Source: Globodera rostochiensis (taxonomy: Eukaryota; Nematoda; Chromadorea; Rhabditida; Heteroderidae). Taken from it: a stretch of DNA of 64,000 nucleotides. The DNA is taken from contig JAEVLN010000003.1 in NCBI GenBank assembly GCA_018350325.1, forward strand, positions 5,225,758-5,289,757. The letters are read 5' to 3'. The position numbers were made by a program, and so were the translations under genes. Of this stretch, positions 31,981 to 43,230 are shown piece after piece. Under the pieces are notes generated by a model, which was given only the letters and a program-made list of their open reading frames with translations, ran no database searches and had not been told where the DNA came from. How positions within the stretch are numbered: the first letter of the stretch is position 1; every line of letters begins with the position of its first letter.

Positions 31981-32123
31981 TAGCCCGGCGGGAATGGGAT
32001 TCCGGGAAAAGTACGGGATTCTCGTTCCCGCCCGTCTTTTGCCCCGGCGGGATTTTTACGGGAAGGTTCCCGTCGCGTACTTTTTGAAAGCCCGCCCACG
32101 GAAATTTATTTTACCGGGCTCTA
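31981..32123. mobile_element. CCGGG-type short element
   Basis: Starts TAGCCCGGCGGGAA and ends ACCGGGCTCTA, with a similar interior to 10229-10593. Flanks CTGATAAT and CTAGTAAT could be a diverged 8-bp duplication. Confidence 0.45.
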
Positions 32124-32284
32124 CTAGTAATATCAATGGCAGTGAATTCTCACATGGTCCGCGCTGAAGATCCATACAACTTCAAGTTTTATTTTAATTT
32201 TTCAATAAACGTTGGCAAATTTTAATATTGGTTCATATATTAAAATTCGGTGGAAAGAGTAGCCCCTTTAAAATCGGAAAGTCG

Positions 32285-32380
32285 GCGAATGCTTTGGAGA
32301 AATTCGGTGAAGCGCCACTTTCAGTCCGAGCACAAAAGGGCCACAGAATTTAAATACTTCGAACAAAAGGTCGGCACAAA
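32285..32380 (-). pseudogene. F-box-like family fragment (start of second exon)
   Basis: Minus strand carries degenerate [20 protein letters not shown], then jumps into a short piece resembling the central exon. It is isolated from the pseudogene to its right. Confidence 0.65.
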
Positions 32381-32609
32381 AAGCTAAAATTTTATCGTTA
32401 TGGCGGGAGAAGCTTCAATTTTAAATAATACTTCTTGAATTTTTCATTCGACCTTTGGATTTCAACTTAAATTTGTTCAATTCTTCGACTTTCGGACTAG
32501 TTAGAATTCTCATTGGATAAAAAAATTTATCCTTTATTCACGTCGCCCATCTCTGATACAAATCCATGTGATAAAATGTATTCCAATTGAAATTTCCATC
32601 AAATTCCGT

Positions 32610-34195
32610 TCAGTCCTCCTCCTCATTCATTGAAGCAGTCTGTGTGAATAATCTGTTTAGTTGAGGAGGAATTATTCCTATTTTGCCCTTACCCCCGCCG
32701 ATGCGCCTGTCTTTGAAGTCAATAATGACGTGATTCCGCTGACTACTCCAATCACTCAGCCGCCTCATTCTCCCACTTGGCCCATTTTTTTGCGTCGCGC
32801 TCAATTGGACCGAATCAAAAGCCATTCGGCCTCGTCAATACAGCGCAACTCCAATCGCTCCCCCGTCATTGTTCATCAATTGAAATGGCACAACGACAGC
32901 AGAAGAATTATTCCAAATACGGATGAAAATTGGCCGGAGCGGTCGAATTGACAAATTCCTTAATAATAAAGGAATTTAAAACAGAGTACAATAAAACAAA
33001 AAATTCACCATTTTCAGTGCCTTCATTTTTTTCGAACCAAAAAGAGCCACGCAACACGTTCGGAAGTCCATCCCCGCGGGGCGTGTGCAACCATTTGGCC
33101 AACTTGGCCAGAAGAAGTGCCGGCACTGTCATCGGCCGGGAACTCGGGAAAAAACATATGGAATGGATCATTCGAAGTTTGGGGCAATCGCCGAGAACGG
33201 TCGGAGAGAAACGGCGAGCGGTCGACTTCAAAGGGGCCGAACAAAAATCCGCAAATTTTGTCACGGATCAATGGAAATTCGGTGCCAAATGATTTCCCAA
33301 CTGCGGTTTTGGTCATCTTCCGTGTAAATGGCGATTGGTCCCTTCGGGGCAGATGCTTTGAGAAATTCGATGACATTTTCGTCGATGTACAAAAGTACAA
33401 AGAAATTGGACAAAACATTTGGGGGAAAGACTTTTAATTGCCTTCAAAATTTAAACCCGAAACTGGCCTTATTCGAAGGATTTTGAATCCGATCACATTG
33501 GCCGGACGGCTCTTGCGGAATTGGCAGCCGACGCTCGACTTCACCGCAAACGATTTTGACTATTATTGCCAATGAATTTGACAATTTCTGCGCCCATTTT
33601 TTCCTTCATCTGCGCGACGAATGCAACTGACCCAACGACCATTCCTTTGATTCGAAATGCGCGTCCACCAAACGATCAAAGATCGCTGATCAACGCAACT
33701 TTCAGTCGGGACACAAAAGGGCCACAAAATTCGAAGACCAAACAAAAGGTCGGCACAAATGGAACTGAAAATTTGGGGTTAAAATGAGTTGAATGGGGAA
33801 AACAAGTGCCGAGGTGTCTAAACAATTCCCCGTTTTTGCTAAAATTGTCAAATTTAATCATTTTTTAAGTTTTTGGTTAAAAAATTGCGAAATTTTTGTT
33901 TTAATGTAATTTTTAACAAAACACAATTTAAAATTCTATGCGTTTCGGGAAATTTAAATGATAAATCGGCATTTTGGCTAAATTTTAAAAGAAGTTTTTA
34001 TCAAAAGGAATCTAAAATTCAAAATTTTTCGCCCGATTTGAAGCACAATTCTCAAAACAAAATTAGCATTTTTGAAAAAATCCTTAAGAAAAGAGGTAAA
34101 AACGGAAAATGCTCGCCTAAATCCGATGACCCGTAGAAAAGGTCAACTCACATTTCATCCAATTGTTTCTCCACTTCCTTCGAATTGTCCGACAT
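32610..34195 (-). pseudogene. F-box-like family pseudogene, four-exon remnant
   Basis: Exon 1 (34195-34152) reads MSDNSKEVEKQLDE. The second exon (about 33770-33470) has two or more frameshifts after CADLLF and its donor GT has become GC (AATAAGGCC). The central exon (about 33430-33010) is frameshifted around the WPLI region and again before [14 protein letters not shown]. The last large exon is about 32950-32695, and ACTGCTTCAATGA may be the short terminal exon. The order and introns match the intact copies, so it decayed after duplication. Confidence 0.85.
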
Positions 34196-34780
34196 TTTTT
34201 GTTTGATAATCTAAATGATTTATGATTCCGATGAGCTAACAAATAGGTAACTGAAAAAATAATTTTTAATTCATATAAAAATAATAACATAATATAAAAT
34301 CAAATTCTAGGCCAGGGGGATGAAATATAGTCTCATTTTGTCCTAAATCCGTAACACACTATTGTAAATAAATAATGACAAATGGCAATCGAAGTGAAGC
34401 GGAGAAAAAGTCTATTCGAATGGATTGAAGAGCATTGTGGGGGGGGGGGGAGCAAAACCTTTGAATTTATGGGCAATTTGATCGATGGGGTACACAAAAA
34501 TCGATAACAGTTAATGCTCGCATGACGAGACAGAGAAGAGAGAAACTTTCACATTTGTACAACCAATAAATAAAGGACGCGAAATTCGGAATTTTCTCAG
34601 TAAGCAAAGGCTCAATTTTAGTTAGTCCTTTCTTTGAAGGTCCCCGCCTTGAAATCGGAAATTCAAATACACTAAAAATGGCAGTAAATACGGGAAAAAA
34701 CGCCTGCGGGCAGGATAACATTTTGCAAAAAACAACTTCAAATAAATCTAAAAACATGTTTTTTCGTGCTTAACCTCACT
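34196..34780. other. Intergenic
   Basis: 34196-34245 is the conserved family leader. 34420-34545 is the TGTGAGCAAATGTG / GTACACAAAAATCGATAAC dispersed repeat, with a G12 run at 34439-34450. No gene. Confidence 0.5.
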
Positions 34781-35775
34781 GTTTCAACTCCTCTCGTCTC
34801 TCCGCCGTCTGCCTCTCTCTTTTTAGGCACACTATTTCTTAAAAATAAGATTTTCATAAATTAAACTAAAACAATTTTAGATGGGGTACATTCATGTCAA
34901 TTACCTCTCGCCGTCTGACTATCTCTTTTTAGCACACTATTTCTTCAAAAAATAAATTTCATAAATTAAACTAAACAATTTTAGATGGGGTACATTCATG
35001 TCCAAATTACTCTCGTCTGACTCTCTCTTTTTAGACACTATTTCTTCCAAAAAATAAAATTTTTCAGAAATTACTAAAACAGCCTTTTAGATGGGGTACA
35101 TTCATGTCCAAATTACTCTCGCCCGTCTGACTCTCTTTTTAGCACACTATTTCTTCAAAAAATAAGATTTTCATAAATTAAACTAAAATTTTAGATGGCT
35201 GGTACATTCATGTCCAACAATTACTCTCGCCGTCTGACCTCTCCTCTTTTTAGCACACTATTTCTTCAAAACAATAAATTTTCAGAAATTAAACTAAAAA
35301 CATTAGATGGTGTACATTCATGTCCAAATTACTCTCCGCCGTCCTGACTCTCTCTTTTAGCACTATTTCTTGCAAAAATAAATTTTCAGAAATTAAACTA
35401 AAACAATTTTAGATGGGGTATTCATGTCCAAATTACTCTCGCCGTCTGACTCTCTCTTTTTAGCACACTATTTCTTCAAAATAAAATTTTCATAAACTTA
35501 AACTAAAACAATTTTAGATGGGGTACATTCATGTCCATTACTCTCGCCGTCTGACTCTCTCTTTTAGCACACTATTCTTCAAAAAATAAATTTTTAAATT
35601 AAACTAAAACAATTTTAGATGGGGTACATTCATGTCCAAATTACTCTCGCCGTGACTCTCTCTTTTTACCACACTATTCTTCAAAAAATAAAATTTTCAT
35701 AAATTAAACTAACAATTTTAGATGGGGTACATTCATGCCAAATTCACCGCGTCACCTCACTTTTACTACTATTCT
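34781..35775. repeat. 104-bp tandem repeat array (about nine to ten copies)
   Basis: Units of about 104 bp with TTTTAGATGGGGTACATTC, ATGTCCAAATTACTCTCGCC, GTCTGACTCTCTCTTTTTAG and CACACTATTTCTTCAAAA. Individual units carry many 1-5 bp indels. Homologous to 29093-29430. Confidence 0.9.
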
Positions 35776-37308
35776 TCAAAAGTAAAATTTTCGATTCAAA
35801 TTTTTAAAGCCTAAACCTTGATTTAGCATTGTTTAACATCATGGAAAATTAGTCCCCACTTACCTGACTTCACATAGGCCAGCTGTTGTTTTTGGCCAAC
35901 TTTGATCGGCCATAACTTTCTTCATAGTGCTTGCCCCCGCTTAATTTTTGCATATTCGTGCTCAGCTCATCGAGCTCTGTCGATTGAGCTATAAAAAGTC
36001 CAATTCGGTCACACCCCCATAAACTGCAATTTTTCCTTCGTGATCAGCGGCCCAATAACCCCCGAGTACTTCCAAGAATTGCATAAAACCTTCAAATACC
36101 GCTCATTAAATGCTTTTTGTTACTAGAAAAACGAGTTGAATCAGAAAAAACGAGTCGAATCAGAAAAAATGAGTTGATATTTTACCAAAGAGAAATCGAA
36201 GTAAGGCAGGGTTAAATGGTAAATACCCAACTCGCTACCATTTTTCAGGCTTTTTTGCTCATAACTTTTTTCAAAGTCAACTAAATCAAAGATTTTGATA
36301 TCATCGAAAGCTTACAATTAGTTTTTTGAAATTTCTCCAATCGCTTAGCTTTTGTGTTGATAGCTTCTACTAATTGTAAGCTTTCGAATGATATCAAAAT
36401 CTTTGATTTAGTTGACTTTGAAAAAAAGACAGATGGCCAAATTTGCTAATTTCAAGCATTTTTCGCTTTTTGATTTTTCGTTTAAAAATTCCAAATTTGC
36501 TCATTTTTATCAAAAATCTGATTTGTACTGATTTTCAGGATAAATTTTCTTAACAAATATCGTTAATCTTCAAAAAAAATGTTCCCGGCGGCGCCTATCG
36601 GCACCGCCAACCTATTTTTGGTGTTTAGAAATATGGTTAAAAACTCACATTGGAAAAAATAAAATTTCTGGAAAAATCTGAAAATGAAGAACAAAGCGAT
36701 GTCGGGGACCCTTCGCGACATGCTGCCCGGGTACATGGACGAATACATGTGGCGTTTTTTTGAAAAATCTTAGATGTTGAAATCATTGATTTGATGATGT
36801 CTTATGATAAATCTGATGTCATATTCGTGATCAGCAACCTCGATAACCCCCGAGTACTTCTCAGAATTGCTTAAAACCTTCATTAAAAAAAAATCTGGAC
36901 CAATGAAAGACACCATTACCGCCCAAAATACATCAAAATTTTAATTCATTTTTTGATTTCGTCCTATCAAAAAATGTACAATTTAAGAATTGTTTAACAA
37001 CCACCCGGGGATCTGAACACACAGCCGTCCAGAGTTAAACTGCACCCACTTACTTCTCAAGCTTCATAAAAGCCAAACCGATATTTTTTCCGGGGGCGCT
37101 TTAGCCAAATTGAGTCTTTCTTATACCCAGGCAAAAAGGGAACATAGATATTTACCAACGCCAAAGCTTCGGGAAAACAAAGATCCAAATTTACAAGGAA
37201 AAAGTAACAATTTCAATGTTTGTCTGTGTTCTGTTTGAATCCAAATCCATTCGTCCTCAGTTCTTTCTCTTTTTGGGCTCACTCGGACCTTCGTTTGTCA
37301 CGGCGATT
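35776..37308. other. Repeat-rich intergenic DNA
   Basis: No gene. It holds two copies of the CCCCCGAGTACTTC repeat (36055, 36848), an inverted-repeat hairpin (36259-36428) and a CGGCGGCGCCTATCGGCACC hairpin motif (36585). Confidence 0.5.
36259..36428. repeat. Inverted-repeat hairpin with about 62-bp arms
   Basis: TTTTTTCAAAGTCAACTAAA ... CGAAAGCTTACAATTAG (36259-36322) is the reverse complement of 36362-36428, with a loop of about 40 bp. A transcript would fold into a long duplex. Confidence 0.8.
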
Positions 37309-37348
37309 CGATTTTGGGCCTCTAGTTCAGAAAAGATTTAAATTTTGT

Positions 37349-37412
37349 CCTAGTGGTCTGTGAGCTTTCCAACAAAAAAGGGGCAAGGGTTCGAATCCCT
37401 TCCACGCAATTA
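37349..37412 (+). other. tRNA-like (B-box) segment in left foldback arm
   Basis: CTAGTGGTCTGTGAG resembles a tRNA D-arm/A box and AAGGGTTCGAATCCCTT is a perfect T-arm. No anticodon stem or paired acceptor stem could be drawn, so it is a tRNA-derived or SINE-like relic rather than a tRNA gene. Mirrored at about 38405-38465. Confidence 0.45.
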
Positions 37413-37977
37413 CAATTTTTTGCTGAATTGATTCATCAGTTCACCAAAAAGCTAATGCATAGTTCTATGGGTTACATACTACTGTAAGGATGCACCCCCA
37501 GTGTTACACATTCTCTCTCGTTACTCTAGTGTGTCTAACCGTCCTCTCTCTTTGCACACTATTTCGATTCGAATGGTACTAAATTCGAACGATTGTTTTT
37601 GCACAATAATTTCCTTTTAGCCATAAAAACTCTAAAAATAGAAATAATGAACACATCGCCTAATAACAATCTAACCCAATGTGAATGTTCATTTTTTTAA
37701 TGTTAAAAAAAATCCTTATTTTGTTTTCTAGGGATGACGAAAGTTTGAGAAGGATCTGAAGTATAGAACAAAAGTTATGAGTATCGGAATTCGTGATGCT
37801 TTTTTTTATTGTTGAAAAAGGTGAGAGAGAACGCCAAACGAGAGAAAGTTAGAGAAAGAAAGGAAATTTGTTTAATTCTCTCGCACTCTCTATTTATTGG
37901 CACACATCTCGTTTTTTGAGTCGCTGTGGTGGGGACGAAAAAGTCACACATTGGTTGGCTTCCCTCACTCTAGCATC

Positions 37978-38095
37978 GCTTGACCATACCAGCGTTGAAA
38001 GCACGCCATCCCGTCCGATCTGGCAAGTTAAGCAACGTTGGCCTCCCTTAGTACGTGGAACGGAGACGTCCTGGGAATCGGCTGTGTGTTTAGTC
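37978..38095 (+). pseudogene. 5S rRNA-like sequence, copy 1
   Basis: Matches the 5S gene at 62.7 kb by eye: ATCCCGTCCGATCTGGCAAG, TTAAGCAACGTTGG and CCTGGGAATCGG are kept. Differences include GCTTGACC for GCTTACGACC, TACGTGGAAC for TACTTGGAAC and a disturbed 3' end. T-run follows. It lies in the centre of a foldback structure. Confidence 0.75.
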
Positions 38096-38520
38096 TTTAT
38101 TTTTTTTTTAAATTTTTAAGTGTATTATGCCTTCAATCTTCACTATTTTTATATTTCATTGTTTTTGGCCAATTTTGACGGGGCGGTAACTTTGCTCAAA
38201 ATTGTGAGCTAGGAGCTTCCGAGAAGGTTATGCCCAAAAATGCTAAATCGGCGAAATATGTGCAAAGTGAGGGACGGTTAGAGACACTAAAGTAACGAGA
38301 GAGAACGTTGTAACACTGGGGGTGCATCCGCAGTTGTATCAACCCATAGAACTTTTCTTAGGCTTCTGGGGAATGACGAAACAATTCCGAAAAATAGTAA
38401 TGTTCATGGAAAGGAATCGAACCCCTTGCCCTTTTTTTGTTGAAACTCACAGACCACAAGCCAAATTCAATCTTTTCCGAACTAGAGCCCCAAAATTGAG
38501 CCGGTGAATGGCTATCGGAC

Positions 38521-38864
38521 ATTTCGCCCATTGAACATTTCTCGCCCAAAGACATGTCGCCTTGGGACATTTCGCCCATAAATTTCGCCCAGCGCTCGCC
38601 CATTGAGAATGATTCTGATGAATAAAATACTATCAATCGATTCCTCTCGTCGAGCTGAGTACGAATCCGCAAAAAGTGCGCCGGGAGTCTCTATGAAGAA
38701 GTTATGAAAAATGGGGTTGTCATTGTGTTTTTGAGTGGTTTTGATATCGTTACTGGGCGAAATGTCCGGACACCGTCAAGAATGAATGAGTACCAGAAAT
38801 TTATGCATCTTTTCAGTTTTAGCTAATTGGAATCATTAAAATAATTTGGATTCAACAACAAAAA
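38521..38864. other. Intergenic with 5S-spacer fragments
   Basis: No gene. 38620-38690 resembles the 5S-unit spacer (ATCGATTCCTCTCGTCGAGC, GTACGAAT) in inverse orientation. 38800-38864 is the conserved family leader before the next orphan exon 1. Confidence 0.5.
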
Positions 38865-39090
38865 ATGTCGGACAACCCAAGAAGTGGAGAAACAATTAAG
38901 GAAAAATGTGTGTTTCCTTATTGCTACGGGCTCCGGGAAATTTCCCCCGCCCTCACCGGAATGAGTATTTTTCATCAGCGAAAAGAAGATTTCTGATAAT
39001 TTTCCGATGGTTATCACGCCATTTCCCTTAACGAGAAAATTTTGTTCTTTTTTGACCAATTTTAACAAAAACGGCGAATTGTTTTGCGGC
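38865..39090 (+). pseudogene. F-box-like family fragment: first exon and first intron
   Basis: ATGTCGGACAACCCAAGAAGT with a frame change and a weak donor, followed by DNA homologous to intron 1 of intact copies (CCGGAATGAGTATTTTTCATC ... AACGAGAAAATTTTG). Preceded by the conserved leader. No second exon follows. Confidence 0.75.
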
Positions 39091-39337
39091 AACCCATTCA
39101 TCGCACCAAAAAGAGAAAGAACTGAGTACGAATGGATTTGGTCAAACAGAACACAGACTAAATATTGAATTGTTGCTTTTCTTTTCAATTTGGATCTTTT
39201 TTCCCGAAGCTTTGGCGTTGGAGAATATTATGTTCCTCTTTTTGCCTGGGTATACGAGACTCAATTTGGCTTCAAAATATTCGATGAATTCAGCCTTACT
39301 TGCTTTTTCATTGTATGTGTGCATTTTTGAGACTTCG

Positions 39338-39402
39338 AGGCCCTTCCGAAGGTGTTGCGCAAGCTCTTATTTTTTCGGAACAAAATCGGGACACTGAAAA
39401 TG
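39338..39402 (+). pseudogene. F-box-like family fragment: end of third exon
   Basis: CCCTTCCGAAGGTGTTGCGC ... ACACTGAAAATG/GTGAAA encodes LPKVLRKLLFF and LKM before the donor. It is separated from the exon-1 fragment by unrelated repeat DNA. Confidence 0.7.
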
Positions 39403-39689
39403 GTGAAATTTTTTTGAATTTGTTTTACCTTACTTTATGAATGAGGAGAGGTAGACAAATTACAAACATATTCTTTCATTAGATATGATGGAAAATTTAT
39501 TTTATAGACCATCTCAAGAACTTTGAGCTCACTCACTCAAGAACATATTGGATTGAATCATATTGATAAAAATATCTTTGAATATTGGCTACATTTTTTT
39601 GAAAATTTAATTAACTTAAAAATTTTTAGCATAAAAAGTTGTAGTTTGCAGGGGTTTTGTTTTAAGATCGGCAAAATTCGACAAATTGG

Positions 39690-40275
39690 AGCAATTTTTT
39701 ACTAATTCATTCAATTTTGAGAAAATTTACAGAAGTTATCTTGACAAATTGTCCAATATCTGTATGAGCGTGACCAAAGACGAAAAGTCACACATTGGTT
39801 GAGCTTCCCTCACTCTAGAATCGCTACGACCATACAATTGAAAGCAGCCAGCCCGTCCGATCTGGCAAGTTAAGCAACGTTGGGCCACCTTAGTATGGAT
39901 CGGAGACTTCCTGGGGAATCGGGCGGGTGTTGTAGGCTTCGTTTTTTTTTAAATTTAAGTGTATTTATGAATAGGTATTTATTATTTTGTTTGTTCAAAA
40001 AATATTAGCCCGTTTGATAATTAAATCTCCGTTACCGGTGCGCGTGAATTTCGCTTATCATTTCAGCTATGATCTCTAAAAAATGCCCCCAAATCTTCAC
40101 TATTTTTATATTTTTCATTGTTTTGGGAATGTTGATAGGCTATAACGTTGCTCAAAATGGTGAGGCGGCGTCAATTATATGTGTGTATTCGTACTCAGCT
40201 CGATGAGAGGAATCGATTGATATAAAATTTAGGCAAATTTGCGTCTGTACGAAAAAAAACATATTTCTCGTTTGT
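39690..40275 (+). repeat. Dispersed 5S-unit copy (spacer, 5S-like, spacer)
   Basis: Both flanks match the 5S/SL1 unit at 62.5-63.0 kb: upstream GACAAATTGTCCAATATCTG and AAGTCACACATTGGTTG; downstream CTTCACTATTTTTATATTTT and GGAATCGATTGATATAAAAT. The SL1 part of the unit is not present. Confidence 0.75.
39823..39937 (+). pseudogene. 5S rRNA-like sequence, copy 2
   Basis: Keeps GCCCGTCCGATCTGGCAAGT, TAAGCAACGTTGGGCCACC and the 3' end TGTTGTAGGC with T9 after it. The helix-I region is damaged (CATACAATTGAAAGCAGCC), so probably a pseudogene. Confidence 0.75.
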
Positions 40276-40340
40276 TCTTTGGGCCTATCCCCCGTCAAAA
40301 TTTCGGCTTATCCCCTTTCACTTTTGAATAAAAAAACTCG

Positions 40341-40383
40341 CATTTCTTTCATTTGTTTCCACTTTATTCGGATTGTCCGACAT
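40341..40383 (-). pseudogene. Orphan first exon of the F-box-like family
   Basis: Minus strand MSDNPNKVET with a frame change, ending before CGAGTTTTTTT in place of the usual GTGAG donor. No further family exons adjoin. Confidence 0.65.
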
Positions 40384-40831
40384 TTGTTTTTGTTGCCAAA
40401 TTTTTCCCTCAATCATTCAAAAAAATACTCTAAACTCGAGGGTTTTTCTGACTCGAAGCTCGAACTTGACTCGAATTTCTAAACTCGTAGCTACGGATTT
40501 CCGTTTCTCGAGGTCGAAACAGAACAGGAACAGTCAAAATTGTTGAAACAGGAAACCACTGGTCTTTTCACCCTTTCTCTTTCTCTCATTGTGTTTTTTA
40601 AGATAGGACTGTCTGCTTTCTCTGTGCCTCCCTCCGTTTCGAGGAGACAGAAAGGAATGTGTGAAAATAGAGCCTCTCTAACAAGTAAAATAAAGCACAT
40701 TCTGAGGAAGAAACGAGAGCAATCGTGAGAGAGAGTGCATATTCACGCCCTTTTCTCCTTCCTTCCCACCCTTTTGCACCCCATCGGACATTCCCTCGCC
40801 CATGGCTTATCTCTATGGACCGCGCAGCAGC
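40384..40831. other. Upstream region of the U1 gene
   Basis: Short open frames only. The U1 promoter (PSE) should lie within about 70 bp upstream of 40832, but no consensus is claimed. Confidence 0.4.
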
Positions 40832-40992
40832 ATAAACTTACCTGGCTGGGGAGTTCCTGCGATCACTGAGGCCGAACTCCTGGCGAGGCTCCACCATCGC
40901 ACTTTCGGTTGGGGCTGACCCGCAGGGCGGTCCCGAACTGATATGCCCACAGCTATATTTTGAGAACGGGGTACGCCGCTCGCGCCTCCCCG
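40832..40992 (+). ncRNA. U1 snRNA
   Basis: The RNA starts near ATAAACTTACCTGGC; the ACTTACCTG segment base-pairs with 5' splice sites in the spliceosome. It continues TGGGGAGTTCCTGCGATCAC (stem I/II region), AACTCCTGGCGAGGCTCCAC, CATCGCACTTTCGGTTGGGG (stem-loop II, bound by U1A in other animals), a third stem and an Sm site (CTATATTTTGAG) before a 3' hairpin CGGGGTACGCCGCTCGCG. About 161 nt, the usual length. No obvious damage. snRNA families contain pseudogenes, so activity is not proven. Confidence 0.9.
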
Positions 40993-41589
40993 TTAAACGG
41001 TGTCCTTCCTTCATTTGGGAAAAATTGGAACGATCTGAACACGATTCAATTTTCGTGGTTAAAATATCGACTAATTCATCATTTTTGTTTTTAAAGCTGG
41101 TTCGTTTTCCACATGCTCAATTTTTGTTTTTTATGCAATACATATATTGGTGATATAAATTTAAAAAAGTCGAGACAAACAGTGGAAATTTTGTTAATCA
41201 TTTTGAATGTTTAAATTGTTAAAATTTACATGTTACAATATAAAAAAAATGATTTTGAGGCCAAAATTTCTTATAGCCAAAATAGGGACATAAAGGCATT
41301 AAATTCTCTCCAAAGTCAAAATTTCGGTAAAAAAAAGTCCATTTTCAGTTTGAATATTTTCATCCAAATTCCGTTCGCCCTTGATTCTTTCTCTTTTTAG
41401 GCTCTCGGACGAACCTTCGTTGCGTCAAACATTCTGAAAATAGAAGGAAATTGGGCGTGGGGGATTTTTCGGGCTGATGTAAAAAAATATCTATTTGTAC
41501 AACTCAAAACATCGAAAATGACGTCTTGTATAGAGTCTAATGTGCAAAATGACGAGAAAACGTTGGAAACTCAAAAATTTGAATTTATT
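40993..41589. other. Intergenic
   Basis: No gene recognised. 41340-41440 has the dispersed TTTCTCTTTTTAGGCTCTCG / GGACGAACCTTCG repeat. Confidence 0.5.
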
Positions 41590-43230
41590 GATTACTTACC
41601 CGTCGCCAATGGGCCCTGTCGTCGAAATCAATAATATGCGATTCCACTGATGACGGCCATTCCCACTCAGGGCCGACGCCGTTTCCCATTTCGCCATTTT
41701 GTCCCGCGATGCGCTCAATGTGGACAACGAACCAAAAGGCCATTCTTCCCACAAAGCGTCGCAACTCCAAGACGCGTCCCCCGTCAATTGTTCGTTGCAA
41801 TTGAAATGGCAATGCCAGAAGAAGGGACAAATCCAAAAACATATGATGAAATTGGACCGCGTCGGTCAATTGACAAATGCCTAAGACAGAGGTGCGTAAC
41901 TGGCCTTAATTTATAAGTTTGTCCTTTTGGAGGGCCCTCCGTAGCTTATTTGGGCGAATTTTGGGGAGATGTTCTCTATTTTTATCAATATTCAAAAGGA
42001 GAAAATTTCGAAAAGCGAATTGGACCAATTGCCATTATAAAAAGTCAAAATTCCAAAAATTTCGCCGACCCCACCACCCTTAAAACACAGTATTTTAAAC
42101 GCGCGCACAAAAATGAAGTTTTAAATAAATTTTGCCCCTTTTTCTTAACAGATTCATAAGTTTCAACAAAAGTTTCCGGCGCGCCTTTAGGCTACGACCC
42201 CTGATTAAGATGGAAAATGAAGTTTACAACAGAGCATAAGCCAATAAGACAAATTCAACAACTCCGACCCTTTAGGGGTCCTTCCATTTCTGTCGAACAA
42301 AATCCGCATTTCAACAACCTTCGGATGTGCCCCCCGCGGGGCGTGTGCAACCAGTTGGCCACTGCTTGGGAAGGTGAAGCGCCGGCACTTCATCGGCCGG
42401 GAACTTGGGAGAAAGTTCACCGGATTTAATCATTCGGAGTTTTGCGTTCGCGGAGAATGGTCGGAGAGAAGCGGCGCAAACAGTCGAGTTCGGAAGAAGA
42501 CAAATAATACGCAAAAATGTTGCCATTGGATCAACGGCCAAATCCGGTGCCAAATAATCTCCCCGGCGTGTTTTCATCGATGTTCCCATTGAGAAAGAGT
42601 TTGTTTCATTTGGACTCAGAAGTCGGCGAATGCTTTGAAGAAATCGATGGCACTTCGGTCAACGTAACTAAAAGTTTATAAATGCCAAAATTTAAATGCT
42701 GAGAAATGACTTTTATTCGGAGGCTTTGGAAGCCGATCATAATCTGGAAGCGGCTCTTGTGGAATTGGCAGCCGACGCTTGCCATCATCGCCAAAGTTAA
42801 CAATTTCAGTGCCATCCCGCCATTTGCGCCAAACAATTCCAACTGACCCAACGCATCCTTCGATTTAAAATGCGCGTCCACCAAAAGGTCAAATCGATCG
42901 CTGATTCAATGACTTTTAGTCCGAGCATAAAAGGGCCCAAAATGAAAAGACTCCAACAAAACGTCGTCAAACGAAACTGACAAATTCGGGGATTAAGTGA
43001 GATAATTAGTTCCACAATAGACAACGGTGTTCAAATTGGTCAAAAAAGGACCAAAATTTTCTCGTTAGAGGCGAAAATGGCGTGAAACCATCGAAAATTA
43101 GTCAAAAAGTTTTCCTTTTCGCTGATGAAAAAGACTGATTCCGGAGGGCGGCCCCCCGGAGCCGTAGAAATAAGGCAATAAACTTACATTATTCTTTCAA
43201 CTTTTTGAACTTTCTTCGATTGTCCGACAT
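41590..43230 (-). pseudogene. F-box-like family pseudogene, four-exon remnant
   Basis: Exon 1 (43230 down) starts MSDN but loses a base, giving RRKFKKLKE and a stop. Second exon about 42985-42715 (FMLGLKVIESAIDLTF, frameshifted). Central exon about 42675-42280, including SPTILRERKTPND-type degenerate sequence and CATPRGAHPKVV in place of HTPRGDGLPKVL. Last exon about 41880-41610 (FQLQRTIDGGRVLELRRF). Several frame changes in every exon. Exon order and intron positions are conserved. Confidence 0.85.

Larger units (their letters stand above)
37309..38520. mobile_element. Foldback element with about 200-250-bp arms and a 5S-like core
   Basis: 37309-37557 (TTTTGGGCCTCTAGTTC ... GGGCAAGGGTTCGAATC ... 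GTAAGGATGCACCCCCAGTG ... TCTAACCGTCC) is the inverted copy of about 38265-38520. The core (37558-38264) includes a 111-bp dispersed repeat and a 5S-like sequence. Each arm carries a tRNA-like B box (GGTTCGAATCC). Confidence 0.75.

Noticed and set aside
34781..35775. CRISPR-like regular repeats
   Set aside because: Contiguous 104-bp tandem units without spacers, in a eukaryotic genome.
37349..37412. tRNA gene
   Set aside because: T-arm and D-arm-like parts exist, but no anticodon stem or matching acceptor stem; mirrored in the foldback arm, so treated as a relic.
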